DNA from: Delphinus delphis | Lineage: Eukaryota; Chordata; Mammalia; Artiodactyla; Delphinidae | Length of the DNA: 64,000 bases | Assembly: GCF_949987515.2 (NCBI RefSeq) | Contig: NC_082694.2 | Span: 64,292,080 to 64,356,079 of the forward strand | Reading direction: 5' to 3' | Shown here: piece by piece, positions 1 to 11,837 of the stretch | Position numbering within the stretch: the stretch's first letter is position 1 | Layout of the letters: each line of letters begins with the position of its first letter | The notes under the pieces: model-generated | Told to the model about the DNA's origin: nothing | The model's input: the letters and a program-made list of their open reading frames with translations, nothing else | Databases searched by the model: none | Program-made: the position numbers and the translations under genes

Positions 1-1229
1 GTCCCAGAGTTCCCGTCAAAGCCCCAACCTGGGGGCACTCTGCGCGGACACCGTGGGGACTGCTGCGGATCCACGTGGTCTGAGACACCTCTGGGGCACC
101 CTCGTGTTTACGGATTCCAAAGAAAACGAATTTTCACTGTGGGGCTGAGCACTGGGGGTGGCAGGGAGCGCGGGGGCTGTGGAAGGTGCCTGGTGAAGGG
201 GTCAGCTGCCTCTCCCCAACAGGCCCCAGGGGCGCTGGACCCGTCCATTCGAGAACCTCTGCAGCCCTCATGTCCCCTCTCCCACCCACAGCAATACAAA
301 TCACGAGCCTCCCAAGTTTTCCGTCCGGTGCCACCTGGAAGCCCATCCCTCAGACAGGACACCCTTCAGGACAAAAAGAGGAAGTGACATCTGACACCCT
401 CTGTGGAAATTCCAGGTCGTGGTCAGAGAGTGTGAGAGACACACTGAGAAGTATGAGTGTTGCCATCTGGAGTGTTTGCTCACGGGAGTGGAACAATCCC
501 AGGCACCCAAACACCAGACAGAATGGAAAATTCTATCTTAAAAAGGTCTTTCACTGTGATTTTTCCATGACGTGACCAGCTTTTCACTCAGTTGTTTTTC
601 CCGGGAGATACCAGGTAGGTTTCGACAAAACCGGAAGTGTGGGGAGTGACACCCTAGGAATTAGGACTTTCTCTTTCCTCCCCTCTTCAGGACACACTCT
701 TGTTTCCACAGCAGGCAGTATTAGCGGCGAGTTTGCCACTATTTTCACCACTTTAGAACTAGCTCCTTCTCTGCTGGGGATTTTCCATGGTGATATAAAT
801 CTCTAGGCTTCATACTAGCAAAGTATATTAATTGCTACCTCAGTTAGAACAAGTGAACTCTGGAAATTCCCACGGCCTTGGCCAAGACCTTATTGGGGTG
901 GGTTTTTTTTAATGTTCTGGATTCTCTTCTTTCCATGCCAGCCCAAAGCAGGCTTCCCTGGCACAGCACAACACCCTTTCAAAATACAAACCCTCTGGAT
1001 TGGAGGCCTCTGTTAAGCCTGCCTATTTAGGCCCTGAACCTAGCAGGAGAAGATGCAATGCATAAAAATAAACAGAGCAGGAATGTCATTTATTAAGTGA
1101 CACCTGCCAGTGTTGGGGAAACTTCCGGTTATCAGATATCTGAGAATGAGGTCAGGTCTGGTCTCTCCAGCTCTTGTGATCAGGACACTGACTCAGAACC
1201 AGAAATCTGACCGCTGGGCAGTGCCTGCC
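1..1229. other. Intergenic DNA, nothing recognised
   Basis: The first ~600 bases are GC-rich and contain several short open frames on both strands, but none has a recognisable protein family, splice context or repeat match. The rest is ordinary AT-rich intergenic sequence. It lies downstream of TTC27. Confidence 0.5.
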
Positions 1230-1640
1230 AGAGTAGGAAAAGTACAGCCAGGAATCAAACTTGGACTCCATGTCAGGTATGGCCCTCCTAGCTGTGCAAC
1301 CCCTCTGAGCCATTGTTTCTTCAAAATGGGAATAATGCACCTGCCTACCTATTCTCATGGGATTATAAGGAGAGGAAGATAACATATTTAAAAGTGATTT
1401 GAGGGACTTCCCTGGCAGTCCAGTGGTTAAAGACTTCGCCTTCCCATGCAGGGGGTGTGGGTTCAATCCCTGGTTGGGGAGCTAAGATCCCACATGCCTT
1501 GTGGCCAAAAAACCAAAACATAAAACGGAAGGAATGTTGCAACAAATTCAATAAAGACTTTAAAAATGGTCCACATTAAAAAAAAAAAAAGTGATTTGAA
1601 AGCCGTAAAGTGTTATTCCATACATAAAACCTGGGCTTAT
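1230..1640 (+). repeat. MIR-like old SINE, split by a younger SINE
   Basis: The stretch reads like a diverged MIR core in forward orientation ('ctgtgcaacccctctgagcc', then 'aaaatgggaataatgcacctg'). A CHR-type SINE interrupts it at 1403-1587. The edges are uncertain because the element is strongly diverged. Confidence 0.4.
1403..1587 (+). repeat. CHR-type tRNA-derived SINE (extended-tail form)
   Basis: It begins 'gggacttccctggcagtcca' and carries a B-box-like 'ggttcaatccctgg'. It continues into a distinctive tail 'caataaagactttaaaaatg' and ends in an A-run. A perfect target-site duplication, aaagtgatttga, flanks it at 1391-1402 and 1588-1599. The second extended-tail copy in this window is at 20060. 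Confidence 0.92.
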
Positions 1641-2039
1641 TGTGAAGGTTAAATTAAATGAGAACATTCACAACACACACACCACACAGAGGTGTTTAAC
1701 AACTGGCTTTCTAGAAAGGGAAACGCCAGTGATTTTTATCATTTGCCGATTTCCACTGCATAAATAATACCTCCATGGCTGATTTCAAAGTATCAGCGTG
1801 ATGTCACTGCGTATCAAGTTGAGAAATGTGCATAATTGACTCCTGTGAGCTGAGCTGAGCCGCTCAAGCACACCACTGTTTACTTATCTTACCCCCGCTT
1901 ATGTGAGGCCCTTAGCGTGGCGCCTGAAAAGAAGGGACCCTGACCTCCTCCTCCAGGTCATAGTCACTCACTAGGTGGGGAAATGGCAGACCGGTCCAGT
2001 CGCTGGAGTCAGAAACGTTGGCTGGTGTGTGCTCTAAAG

Positions 2040-2230
2040 TTCTGGGGAGATTCTCACACAGCCAGGATTGGGAAAGCAGCAACTGGCTGCAACTCCTTGG
2101 GGGCTGGGACCACGTCCCACTTTTGTTTGTATCCCCACTTCCAGAACAGGGCCTGACCCACTGGATGCTTCCCTAAACGACGGGATGGCAGCTCATTAAC
2201 TGTAGCTAAAATGATCCAGAAAGGGGTCAG
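2040..2230 (+). repeat. L2 3'-end-like fragment
   Basis: The order 'gggctgggaccacgtcccac ... gtatccccacttccagaaca ... gcctgaccca' resembles the L2 LINE 3' end ('...tgtatccccagcgcctagcacagtgcctggc'). It is old and diverged, so the edges are approximate. Confidence 0.4.
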
Positions 2231-3204
2231 ACCCACAGAGATGTGAGAGGAGAGGGCCCTTGCCTGCTGCATTTGCACCGCTGGCATTCTCGCTACTCCT
2301 CCGCGTGCCGTCCCTGCTGACCTGTGCTGCTTCTTCAAGCGCCGCCCATGAGCCCCCAAACCCACCACCCATCCTGGTTCTGCTGCTTCCCCTCTGGGTC
2401 CTGTGGCGCCTGCGTCCACTTACTCCCCTGCTCCGAGTTTAGTTATCCCCTCAGGACCCTCAGGTCCCAGGGCACCCTTCTTTCTCCCGGTACTGAGAGC
2501 CGCAAGGCCAGATGCTTTAAACTCAAGACAAGGAGTGGAGGCAGTGAGCGCATGCGTGTCTGTCTCCGCTGCCTCCCCCGCTCCTCTGCCGCCCGGCTTG
2601 GCTTCTTCCAGCTCTGTCCCTAGGACAGCGTCCATCCAGAACAGAACCTCAGTAAATATTATCTGAATAAAGAGAAATAATTCATGGAGACAGGACTACA
2701 GGAAGGGAGGAGAGGAAGGCATTCCAGGTGAATTAATTACTGCAGGAAAGACCTAAAGTAATTGGTGCTTTCTTGGCCTGAGTACAATAGCAAAGGAAAA
2801 TTGACTTTTAAGCCAAAAATGTTCACATCTCCATCCATCGCTGAAGATATGTCCCACCCATTTTTATGTTCTCTCTCAACCCTTCATGCCAACGTAAACT
2901 ACAAACTCCTTTGGCTTTCTCAAGTAACCTGAAGAAAAATGAGATGGAGTTCTCCAAGAATGGAACAAAAATTTCCACATCACCTGTTTTAGGTACAAAT
3001 ACAATGGCCAAATTTTCTCAACTCCAATAGAAAAGGTATAACTCTTGCACTTACCAAGAGAAGAGAACAGCCTACTTGTAACCAGGGTCACCGTATAAAA
3101 ATCCAGCCTTGAAAGCTACAATCAATGGTCCTGATGGCTGAGTTCCTGATCTGAAAGGTAAATGTTCTTACACACTCAGAACATGTGTGACACCCTGCTT
3201 TAAA
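2231..3204. other. Intergenic DNA, nothing recognised
   Basis: No gene or clear repeat is visible. Short overlapping open frames near 2250-2660 sit in GC-rich sequence on both strands, have no family resemblance, and are most likely chance. Confidence 0.45.
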
Positions 3205-3217
3205 GAAAACAAGGGAG

Positions 3218-3537
3218 GGCTTCCCTGGTGGCACAGTGGTTAAGAATCCACCTGCCAATTCAGGGAACACGGGTTCGAGCCCTGGTCCGGGGAGATCCCA
3301 CATGCCACAGAGCAACGAAGCCCATGAGCCACAACTACTGAGCCCGTGTGCCACACTACTGAAGCCCGCGCGCCTAGAGTCCATGCTCCAGAACAAGAGA
3401 AGACACGACAATGAGAAGCCTGCGCACCGCAAGGAAGAGGAGCCCCAGCTCGCCGCAACTAGAGAAAGCCCACATGCAGCAACAAAGACCCAACGCAGCC
3501 AAAAATAAATATATAAAAGAAAAATTTAAAAGAAAAG
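3218..3537 (+). repeat. CHR-type SINE, full-length long form
   Basis: It starts 'ggcttccctggtggcacagt', contains the tRNA-like 'ggttcgagccctgg', then the tandem 'gccacaactactga' unit block and ends 'acccaacgcagccaaaaata'. The target-site duplication gaaaacaagggag is present on both sides (about 3205-3217 and 3538-3550). Confidence 0.95.
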
Positions 3538-3554
3538 GAAAACAAGGGAGAGAA

Positions 3555-3730
3555 TTAGTGTTTATTAAGCACCAAATACAGCCTTTATGAAGACACCGTG
3601 CTCAGCACAGAATACCAATCCACACACAGCCCTGTGAAGTATACTTTTTACCCCATTTTAGAGATGAGGTAAACATGCACAGAGACTTAGGAAACACGCC
3701 CAAGGACACAGAATAAATGCGCGGCAGAGT
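3555..3730 (-). repeat. MIR, antisense
   Basis: The block 'ccccattttagagatgaggt' followed by 'cccaaggacacagaataaat' and 'gcagagtcaaaac' is the reverse-complement MIR core. It is diverged. Confidence 0.6.
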
Positions 3731-4184
3731 CAAAACTACCACAGGGTCTCCCTGGCTGCAGCCATGGACACAGATTCCAGATTTAGTTGCTGCTGTCACT
3801 TTTCCATAGATTCTCCAGAATGAATCCCAGGAGAAGAGTCATCAAGACCACAGAAGGAGGCATGCCCTCCTCCTCTTCCTTCCTTCCACTGCCCTTCATG
3901 GAAGCCAAGCACGAGGAGAGAGAGGAAGGCGGAGCAGTGTTTAAGGCAGGGGGCGTGTGATCAGTGACCAGACAGAAACTCTTAAGCTCACAGCTATTAG
4001 GTCTTTACGTTTATGGGCTCAAGACACTGAGAGGAATGATGTTAGCTCTTTAAAAAAAAAAAAAAAAGATTAGAGGCAAGAAATGATTGCTTAAATTAAA
4101 ATGGAAGGTTCCTCTACTGGCAATTCATCATGCAGTCCTTGGAGTCTCTCAGTGTCCGTTAATCAGTCCCTCACCTGACCTCTG

Positions 4185-4300
4185 ACCCCATCACCCCCAG
4201 CTAAAGTCCTGGACGGGAGGGAGTGTGTCTCATTCATCTTAGAACTATGAGGACCTAGCAGACAGAGTTGTTGGCAGAGAGTGAGTGTTAAAAAAACAAG
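4185..4300 (+). repeat. L2 3'-end-like fragment
   Basis: 'gagggagtgtgtctcattca' followed by a diverged 'gacctagcagacagag' is the usual order of the L2 3' end. Short and old. Confidence 0.35.
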
Positions 4301-4450
4301 TCTGACTGGGAGTTGAGCAGGAGTCGGATAGGCAGAGAAAAGGAAGGGAGTGTTTCCAGAGAAGGGACAACACAGGCAAGAGGCCGGAGGTGACAGAGCA
4401 TTGCGATTTGGGCATCTTTGGTAATTTAGTGTGATTAAAACAAAAAGCTG

Positions 4451-4671
4451 TATGTATGGGGGCGCGGAAGGAAATGGCATGAATTGGGAGATTGGGATTG
4501 ACATATATACACTACTATGTATAAAACAGATAACTAATGAGAACCTAAAAAAGAGGGGATATATGTATACGTAAAATTGATTCACTTTGCTGTACAGCAG
4601 AAACTAACACAACATTGTAAAGCAACTGTACTCCAATAAAAATTAATTTAAAAAAAAAAGAAAAAAAAAAA
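4451..4671 (+). repeat. 5'-truncated L1, 3' end only
   Basis: It holds the cetartiodactyl L1 3' untranslated end: 'ttgattcactttgctgtaca', 'aactaacacaacattgtaaa' and 'ctccaataaaaattaattta', followed by an A-rich tail. The same 3' end, in a longer copy, occurs at 28341-28990. No coding part remains. Confidence 0.8.
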
Positions 4672-4854
4672 GTCTGTTGAATTTGGACTAGTTTTTTCTA
4701 CCTTTAATCCCAGAGTAAGCTTTTGGCATCTTTCAGCTAACTCGCATCCTCGGCCTGCCTTCTCTAGACTATGACTCCTCCCCAACTCTTGCTTGTGTTC
4801 CCCATGTATAACAGGGTTTTAGCGCTCACAGAATTGTAGCAAGAGGATCTCTTA

Positions 4855-4990
4855 TGTTCTGAGTCAGACTATACATCCTTTAGGGCTATCAAGTTTTGTA
4901 TCCTAAGCACCTAGCATAGTGCCTGACACACAGGAAATGCTTATTAAACATCCATTAAGTAGGACTGACTCTGGCAAAGGCTGGTGAAAA
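4855..4990 (+). repeat. L2 3'-end-like fragment
   Basis: 'tgtatcctaagcacctagca' then 'tagtgcctgacacacaggaa' and 'atgcttattaaacatccatt' follows the L2 3'-end order (gene-like 'cctagcacagtgcctggcacatagtagg...'). Confidence 0.55.
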
Positions 4991-5604
4991 GGTGAGTCTC
5001 TAACATCTGAAATCTTTAAATACAGTCTCTGCAACGTCAGCAGAAAGTCCCAGGAGAACAAGGGTCAGGTCAAACTAGTTATCAAACATGGCTTGAAACA
5101 CACTATAGATGGCTTTGTTTCTAACAGTAGGGTCTGCGTATTTTTAGGAGTTGAGAATCCATTCAGAGCATCGTGATTTGAAACCATTCTGGCATCACCT
5201 GTGAGTAAACCAGGGGAATGAATGACTATTTAGCATGATAAACTCGCAGGCTGACCAAGAAAAAAGCCAGCACGTGGCATCCACTGTGAGTTCCAAATGG
5301 GCAGCGGCGCTGTAGGTACATGACTAGGCTGCTACCAAACCTCCTGCCCAAATCCCAGCGTTACAGAAAGCCAGAGCCCGAAGGTGGGGCACCCATTTCT
5401 CTACGGCAGCACTTCTTAGAAACTTTCATCATCTAATGTCCATGGGGACTCTTCCTGAAGGGACAGGGCACACCTTGTTTCCCAAACTCCTTGGGCCACA
5501 TGGTACTTCTCTAGTAGAACTTCTGGGTAGTGCTGCACCACATGTGGATCTGCCCTGCATTACATTCAATGCCACAAACATCGGGTCACCCCCTCCTCCC
5601 CGTG

Positions 5605-6120
5605 CCGAGGTGATGTTCTGGGTGTGGGAAGGGCAACACGGAGAATGATGGACAGTCTCTCCCCTTGCGGAGTTTTTGGTCTCACGTGGGAGATGAGAGA
5701 AGGAAGAATCAGAGAAGAGGCAGAGGTCAAACCGGGATGAAGGTCGGCACATGACAGGTTTCCAAGCAAGGCCAAAAGCAGTGTGAGGGCACAATGGGGG
5801 AGACAGAGCACCTGGCTCAGGGGTGGCCATGGGATCAGGGAGACACCTCATGGAAGAGGTGGGCCGTCCACTGGCAGACATGAGATGGTGGGCGGAGGGG
5901 AAAGTGCTATGAAGGGCAGGGGGAGACACACACGGGGAGGGACAGGCCCCAGCGTGGGGAGGGGGCAGGGAGTGGTGTCACGGAGAGAAAGCCTGGGAAG
6001 GAGGTTTGTGCTCACATTACGAATGCCACAAACAGAGTCTGTATTTCATGGAGAACTCTGGAAGCTCTTTAAGCGGGGGATGGGGGGGGTGACATAACTA
6101 GAGCCACATTTTAGACCATA
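5605..6120 (-). repeat. L2-like old LINE fragment, antisense
   Basis: Antisense L2 landmarks appear in order, though diverged: an 'agtttttggtctcacgtggg' block, 'tctgtatttcatggagaact', 'gctctttaagcgggggatgg', and a trailing 'gtgacataactagagccaca'. Open frames across this region (for example a 166-codon one on the minus strand) have no family resemblance and are ascribed to the repeat. Confidence 0.4.
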
Positions 6121-6349
6121 CAGCCCTCCTGATGCTTATCCTTATACCATCTGTTAGTTCACACATAACTCTCTAAGGATATGACTGATCCCAACACAGT
6201 ATCATATACAGTGAAAGCATACTGAGTTTAATTCGTGTCAGTCTACCGTCTTAGAAATAACAGTGGAAAAGTTTTCCAAAGAAGTTCTATTTTGTAATTA
6301 TTAGGAATTTTAAGGATTTATGTTATGGCAAGAAAGGTGACAGGTGAAA

Positions 6350-6840
6350 TCTACTGTGTTAGTTACCTATTGCCATTTAACAGATTGCTAGGGTAAACCT
6401 AGCAACTTAAAGCACACATTTATTATCTCACAATTTTCGGGACACAGGAGGCCAGGGCCAGCTGAGGCAGATCCTATACTTCAGGGTCTCTCACCAAACC
6501 AAAATCAAGGAGTTGGCCAGGACTAGGGTCTTATCTGAAGGCTCACCTGAGGAAGGACCTGCTTCCAAGCACAAGTAATTTTTGGCAGAATTCAGTTTCT
6601 TGAAGGTTGTTGGACTGAAGGGCTGCCTCAGATCCTTGCTTCCTTTAGGGCTTGGCGGACTACTGGCCCGAGGCCACCCTCAGTTCCTGACCACCTGGGC
6701 CTCTCCAACAGGCAGGTCCATTTTATCAAAGCCAGCAAGGGAGAAGGTCTGCCTGTAAGATAGAAGTCACTGTCTTATGTAACCTAATCTCGGAAGTGAC
6801 ATCAAGCTGCCTATATAGGTCACTAACTTCCTAGCCCAGA
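6350..6840. repeat. Old interspersed repeat-like segment, family not named
   Basis: The order 'tgttagttacctattgccat ... acatttattatctcacaatt ... aggaggccagggcc ... aatcaaggagttggccagg' matches a common mammalian interspersed repeat ('tgttagtttcctagggctgc ... cacagttctggaggc'). I cannot assign its family name from memory with confidence. Confidence 0.4.
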
Positions 6841-8630
6841 TTAAACTTATGAGAAACTCATAATGTTTTAATAATTATATTCTAAATGAACCTATAGAAC
6901 TTGGGATCAGTGCGGGAAGCATATATCTTGGTGGAATGTTACAATCAAGGAGAAATAACTGTGTCAATCACTTTTCCTGGCAAGTCAGAACCCTATTGTA
7001 AGAACAGTCTTGGAGCAGGGAAAGCGGTCCCCCTTACCTCAGTGGGCCCCTCTCCCCGGCCAGCTGTGACTCTGTCCTCAGGACGAAGCTCGGCCAGTCT
7101 GCTTTCATTCAAGTCCTCAGACTTGCAGAGGCGCTGGGAAAGGAAAGACGCTCTTTTGTTCTGTGCAGATGAAATAAGATACTCTTCATTCTGTCTGGTC
7201 TGGTTCATATGCCTTCCTAGGATTGCCTCTTTCACTTGAAGAATGTACCAGCTACATTCCTGAAGATGAGAAACCAAATGTTGTCAGGGCTGATTTGTGA
7301 TTCTTGTGATTCTTGTGATTCTCAGAGGAGGAAAGGAAAGACGGAGACGGTTTATCTGAATGCATGTAACAATCAGAGAAGGACTGTAGGATTGGCTGGC
7401 TCAGGAGATGGCTAATAAAACACAGTGTCTTTGATCTATAGGTCGCCAGTTTATTTAGGGCTGCCCTGAGAAATTCCCTTGAAATATGTGTTTTTGGAAT
7501 TCTTCCAGAAAAGCTTAAAATCTTAGGGTTATCTTTTTCTTTTTGTGGTGTGCTGGGTTTTGATTTATCATTCCCTGTGAAGTTATGGGTGAGATTTCAC
7601 CTTTATTTGTTCAAAAGCCATCCAGGCACACAGAAATGCTCTCCCTGAAGGTGGCAGTGTAGGGATCCTGCCAAATATGACCATCAGGATTCCTAGTACA
7701 ACTTCAAGGGAAATCGCCACCCCAGCCAGAGCTGTCGAGTGGAGGGTCTCGAGGCCTTGCTATTCAACTTGGCCATCAGACAACAACAGGGGCTTTTTTC
7801 ATCAGACTATGGAGCCCAGAGGAAATGCCACAGGATATTAAACATGTCAACACCATGCTTTTCAAGAAGAAATGTGAGAAGCTGGCTTTGGTCACCAAGA
7901 GGGCCACATTCTATCAATGAGTCAAAGATGGCCAGGTTCCCTTAGGTTAGTACCCTGCTACTTAGCCAGACAGCAATGTGGAAAGCACAGGATGTAAACT
8001 ATGTTAGACAAAAGAAATAGAGACTTTAGAGTATACTGTAAAATTATCCACATTTTGGTCTTAGGGTAAAACCACCTTAGAGTTAGCTGTAAAATGTTTT
8101 ATTTTGTTTAAGGTGTTTGAGAGGCTGGGGTGGGTGGATGGAGAGTTAAAGTTACATGGGGTTAAGTTTGGGTTTGTGATGCTAAATTTTACCTTGAAAA
8201 GAAGTATGCTTTCTCAAAGTCAGTTTTATGATTTGCAAGTAAAAGGAGTCAGGTCTCCTAAAAAAGAAGGAAAGGCCAAAGAGGTAGAAAAGTGCAAAGA
8301 TCCGGAAGGGAAAGCAGACACTCAGATTCACATTAAGCCTGACTGTTCTGTTTCTAATATTTTAAAGTTTTTTACTATGAACTGTAACACACATTCATAA
8401 AAATATATAGAAAAATGTATAACTCAATGATTTGGCAAAAGAATCACGTTAACCATGACCTAAGCTGATAAATGATATTGCCAACTCCCCAGGAGCCCTC
8501 CATACACCTTCCCAGCCATCACCCCTGTGTACCCACAGGGGTAACCACTGTCCGGTCTTTTGTGGTAATCACTTCCTTGCATTCCTTTACAGTTTTGACA
8601 CCCATGCCTGCACCATTAAGTATTATAATT
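6841..8630. other. Intergenic DNA with a small tandem nonamer
   Basis: No gene or clear transposable element is visible. Three perfect copies of ttgtgattc stand at 7295-7321. A 98-codon open frame at 8104-8400 (plus) is lysine-rich but resembles no known family. Confidence 0.45.
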
Positions 8631-8642
8631 TCAGCTGCTTTT

Positions 8643-8954
8643 CTTTTTCTAAAATAAATTTATTTATTTTTGGCTGTGTTGGGTCTTCACTACTGCACGG
8701 GCTTTCTCTAGTTGCAGTGAGCAGGGGCTACTCTTCATTGAGGTGTGTGGGCTTCTCACTGCGGTGATTTCTCTTGTTGCGGGGCATGAGCTCTAGGCAC
8801 ACAGGCTTCAGTAGCTGGGGCATGCGGGCTCAGTAGTTGTGGCTCGCAGGCTTATTTGCTCCATGGCATGTGGGATCTTCCTGGACCAGGGCTCAAACCC
8901 GTGTCCCCTGCATTGGCAGGCGGATTCTTAACCACTGCACCACCAGGTAAGTCC
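8643..8954 (-). repeat. CHR-type SINE, long form, antisense
   Basis: Reads in reverse: T/A-rich head, 'tggctgtgttgggtcttcac', repeated 'gtagctggggcat/gtagttgtggct' units, and ends 'aaccactgcaccaccaggta'. The flanks carry a near-perfect duplication (tcagctgctttt at 8631-8642, tcagatgctttt at 8955-8966). Confidence 0.93.
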
Positions 8955-8966
8955 TCAGATGCTTTT

Positions 8967-10795
8967 TGAACTTTATATTATGTACATGGAAACATGCAGC
9001 ATGCATTTTTTTCACATCTGGCTTCCTTTGCGCAACATGTTTTAGAGATTCGCTCATGTTGTTGCTGTGGTGCAGCTGTAATAAATTCTTTTTCGTTGAT
9101 GCGTACTATTCCATTGCATGGCTACCCCCCCCATGGGTGTATACCTTTTACTGCTGGTGGATATTTGGAGGCTATTATGGATAATGCTGCTATAAACATT
9201 CTTGAATGAGAGTTTTGGTGCACGTGTGTATGCATTTGTATTGTGCATGTGCGTTCACCTAGGAGTAAACTTGTTGGATCCTAGCATATGTATGTCTTCA
9301 GTTAGCAGACACTGCTCAACTGTTTTCCAGAATATCTGTATCAATTTATACTCTTATCAGCAATGTTTAAGAGCATCTGTTACTCCACACCCTCACCAAC
9401 ACTAGGTATGCGCAGTCATTTCAGTATTAGCCATTCTGTTGGGTATGTGGTCATCTCATTGTGACTTCAATTTGCATTTGATCACTGAGTCTCTGATGAC
9501 TGAGTCTGAGCATATTTCTGGAATTTATTGGCCATTTGGTTATCCTCATTTGTGAAATACTCAGTTTTTTTAGTTGGGTTGGTTTTTTTCTTATTATGGT
9601 TTTTATTTATTTATTTTTAATATTCTGAGTTTTTTATAACCTTTCCAGTTATATGTATTGCAAATATCTACTCCCACCTTTTAGCTTTGATTCCCCTTGT
9701 CATGTCTTTTGATGAACAGAAGCTCCTAATTTTAACGTAGTTCAATATATTTTTTTTAATGTGCTTTTTTTTTCTCATTAACAAAATCTTTAGCTCCCCC
9801 AATGTCATGAAAATATTCTCCTATATTATCTTCTAGAAGCACTATTGTTTCACATTTAGGTCTACTCACTTACAATTGATTTTTAATGTATGGTGTGAGG
9901 TAGGAGGGTCAAGAGTAACTTTTTTCTATATAGATATCTAAATACCTGGCGCCATTCACTGAAAAGATTATCTTTTCTCCACTCTTTTGCAATGCCACCT
10001 TTGTCATAAATCAAGTGTCTGTATATGTATATTTCTGGACTCTGTGTTCTGCTTCATTGGTCTATTTGTCCTTGCACCAATATTCCACTGTCTTAATTAC
10101 TGTTGCTTTATAATAAATCAATATCTGGTACTGTAAGTCTTCAACTTCGTTCTTCAAGATTGTTTTGGCATTCTCAGTGCTTGACCTTCCATATACATTT
10201 TAAAATTAAAATTTTATTTTCTACCAAAAAATCTATGGGAATTTTGATTAAGACTATTTTCAAAATCTATAGATCAATTTGGGGAGAAACAACATCTTTA
10301 CTATATTGAGTTTTCTAATTCATGAACATAGTATCTCCTACCACTTATTTAGTTAGGACTTCTAAAATTTCTCTGAAAATGTTTAGTTTTCTGTTGAGGT
10401 ATTTCCCATCTTTAAAAAGATTAATTCCTAAGTATTTGATTTTATGCTACTACAAATGGTATCATTGTTTTTTCTTTTCAAAATCCCTGAAGGTTGTGTA
10501 TATGTGTAAATTGAGAAGTTGAGTTTTAAATCTATATGGAGATTCTGAATTTGAGAATAATTTTCATCAATTCTGAAGAATTTTCATTTATAAACTCTTC
10601 AAATGCCTCTTTCCCATTCTCTTTAATATTCTTCTGAAATTTTGATTAGAAACATCCTTCTGGAAATCTGTTCTCCATGTGTCCTAAATTCTCTTTTATT
10701 TTTCTCCCTTCTGATATGAATGTGCTGCATTATGTCCAGAGCTATCCTTTTCTTCACAAATTCTCTTCAGCTCTGTCTAATCTGCCATTTTAACT
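8967..10795 (-). repeat. Old L1 (L1M-type) fragment, antisense
   Basis: Typical reverse-strand L1 ORF2 phrases appear in order: 'ttccattgcatggctacccc', 'taatgctgctataaacattc', 'cattctgttgggtatgtggt', 'gctttgattccccttgtcat', 'ttcattggtctatttgtcct' and 'ccactgtcttaattactgtt'. It is interrupted by many stops and indels. The right-hand part (after about 10.5 kb) is poorly recognisable. Confidence 0.65.
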
Positions 10796-11010
10796 CAGTG
10801 GTTCTCAAAAGAGGGTGATTTTATCCTCCAGGAGACGCTTAGCAGTGTGTGGAAACATTTTTGGTTGTCACAACTGGGAGGGGCATACTACTGGCATCTA
10901 GAGGATAGATGCCAAAGATGTTAGTCAGCATCCTACAATGCACAGGACAGCCCCCTACAAGAAAGAATTATCCAGCCTAAATGTTGAAAACATCAGGTTG
11001 AGAAACCCTG
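10796..11010 (+). mobile_element. MER20 (non-autonomous hAT-Charlie DNA transposon)
   Basis: It runs from the terminal 'cagtggttctcaaaag' to 'ggttgagaaaccctg', which are imperfect inverted ends. Between them are 'acatttttggttgtcacaac', 'actggcatctagaggataga' and 'catcctacaatgcacaggac', all hallmarks of MER20. About 215 bp, so essentially full length. The flanking 8-mers (ttttaact / gtttaacc) are a decayed target duplication. Confidence 0.82.
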
Positions 11011-11542
11011 GTTTAACCTATCTACTGAATTTCTAATTTCAATTATCATAGTTTTCATTTCCCAAAGTTTAATATGGTTCTTCTTAAATTTTTCTGAAAC
11101 TTTCTGATAGTCTTCTGAGTTCACAGTTGATTTCCCCTTTTATTTCTTTAAACATAAAAAAATGTACTTTTTGTATATTCTGTAATTCCGACATCTGTGG
11201 TCTTTCTCAATCTTATTCTGTTGCTGTTTCAACTGATTCTTACCCATGGTGCATTTCTGATTATTTTTCTTCCAGTTTTATTGAGATATAATTGACATAC
11301 AGCACTGTATAAGTTTAAGGTGTACAGCACAATGATTTGACTTACATACATCATGAAATGATTACCACAATAAGTTTAGTAAGCATCTATCATCTCATAT
11401 AGATACAAAATTAAATAGAAAAAAATTTTTCCTTGTGATAAGAACTTCTAGGATTTACTATCTTAACCACTTTCATATATAACATATAGCAGTGTTAATA
11501 ATATTTATCATTTTGTACATTACATCCCTAGTACTTATCTTT

Positions 11543-11837
11543 TTTTAAAAATTTATTTATTATTTTTGGCTGCATGGGGTCTTCGTTGCTGCATGCAGGC
11601 TTCTCATTGCGGTGGCTTCTCTTGTTGTGGAGCATGGGCTCTAGGAGTGCAGGCTTCAGTAGTTGTGGCACATGGGCTCAGCAGTTGTGGCTCACAGGCT
11701 CTAGAGCATAGGCTCAGTAGCTGTGGTGCACGGGCTTAGTTGCTCTGCGGCATGTGGGATCTTCCAGGATCAGGGCTCAAACCTGAGTCCCCTGCATTGG
11801 CAGGCAGATTCTTAACCACTGTGCCACCAGGGAAGCC
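11543..11837 (-). repeat. CHR-type SINE inside the L1, antisense
   Basis: Reverse orientation, from 'tttggctgcatggggtcttc' to 'ccaccagggaagcc'. A perfect 15-bp target duplication (cctagtacttatctt) lies at 11528-11542 and 11838-11852, which rejoins the L1 3' UTR exactly. Confidence 0.96.

Noticed and set aside
5429..5929. 166-codon open frame, minus strand
   Set aside because: Low-complexity Pro/Ser/Thr-rich reading of an L2-like repeat, with equally long frames on the opposite strand.
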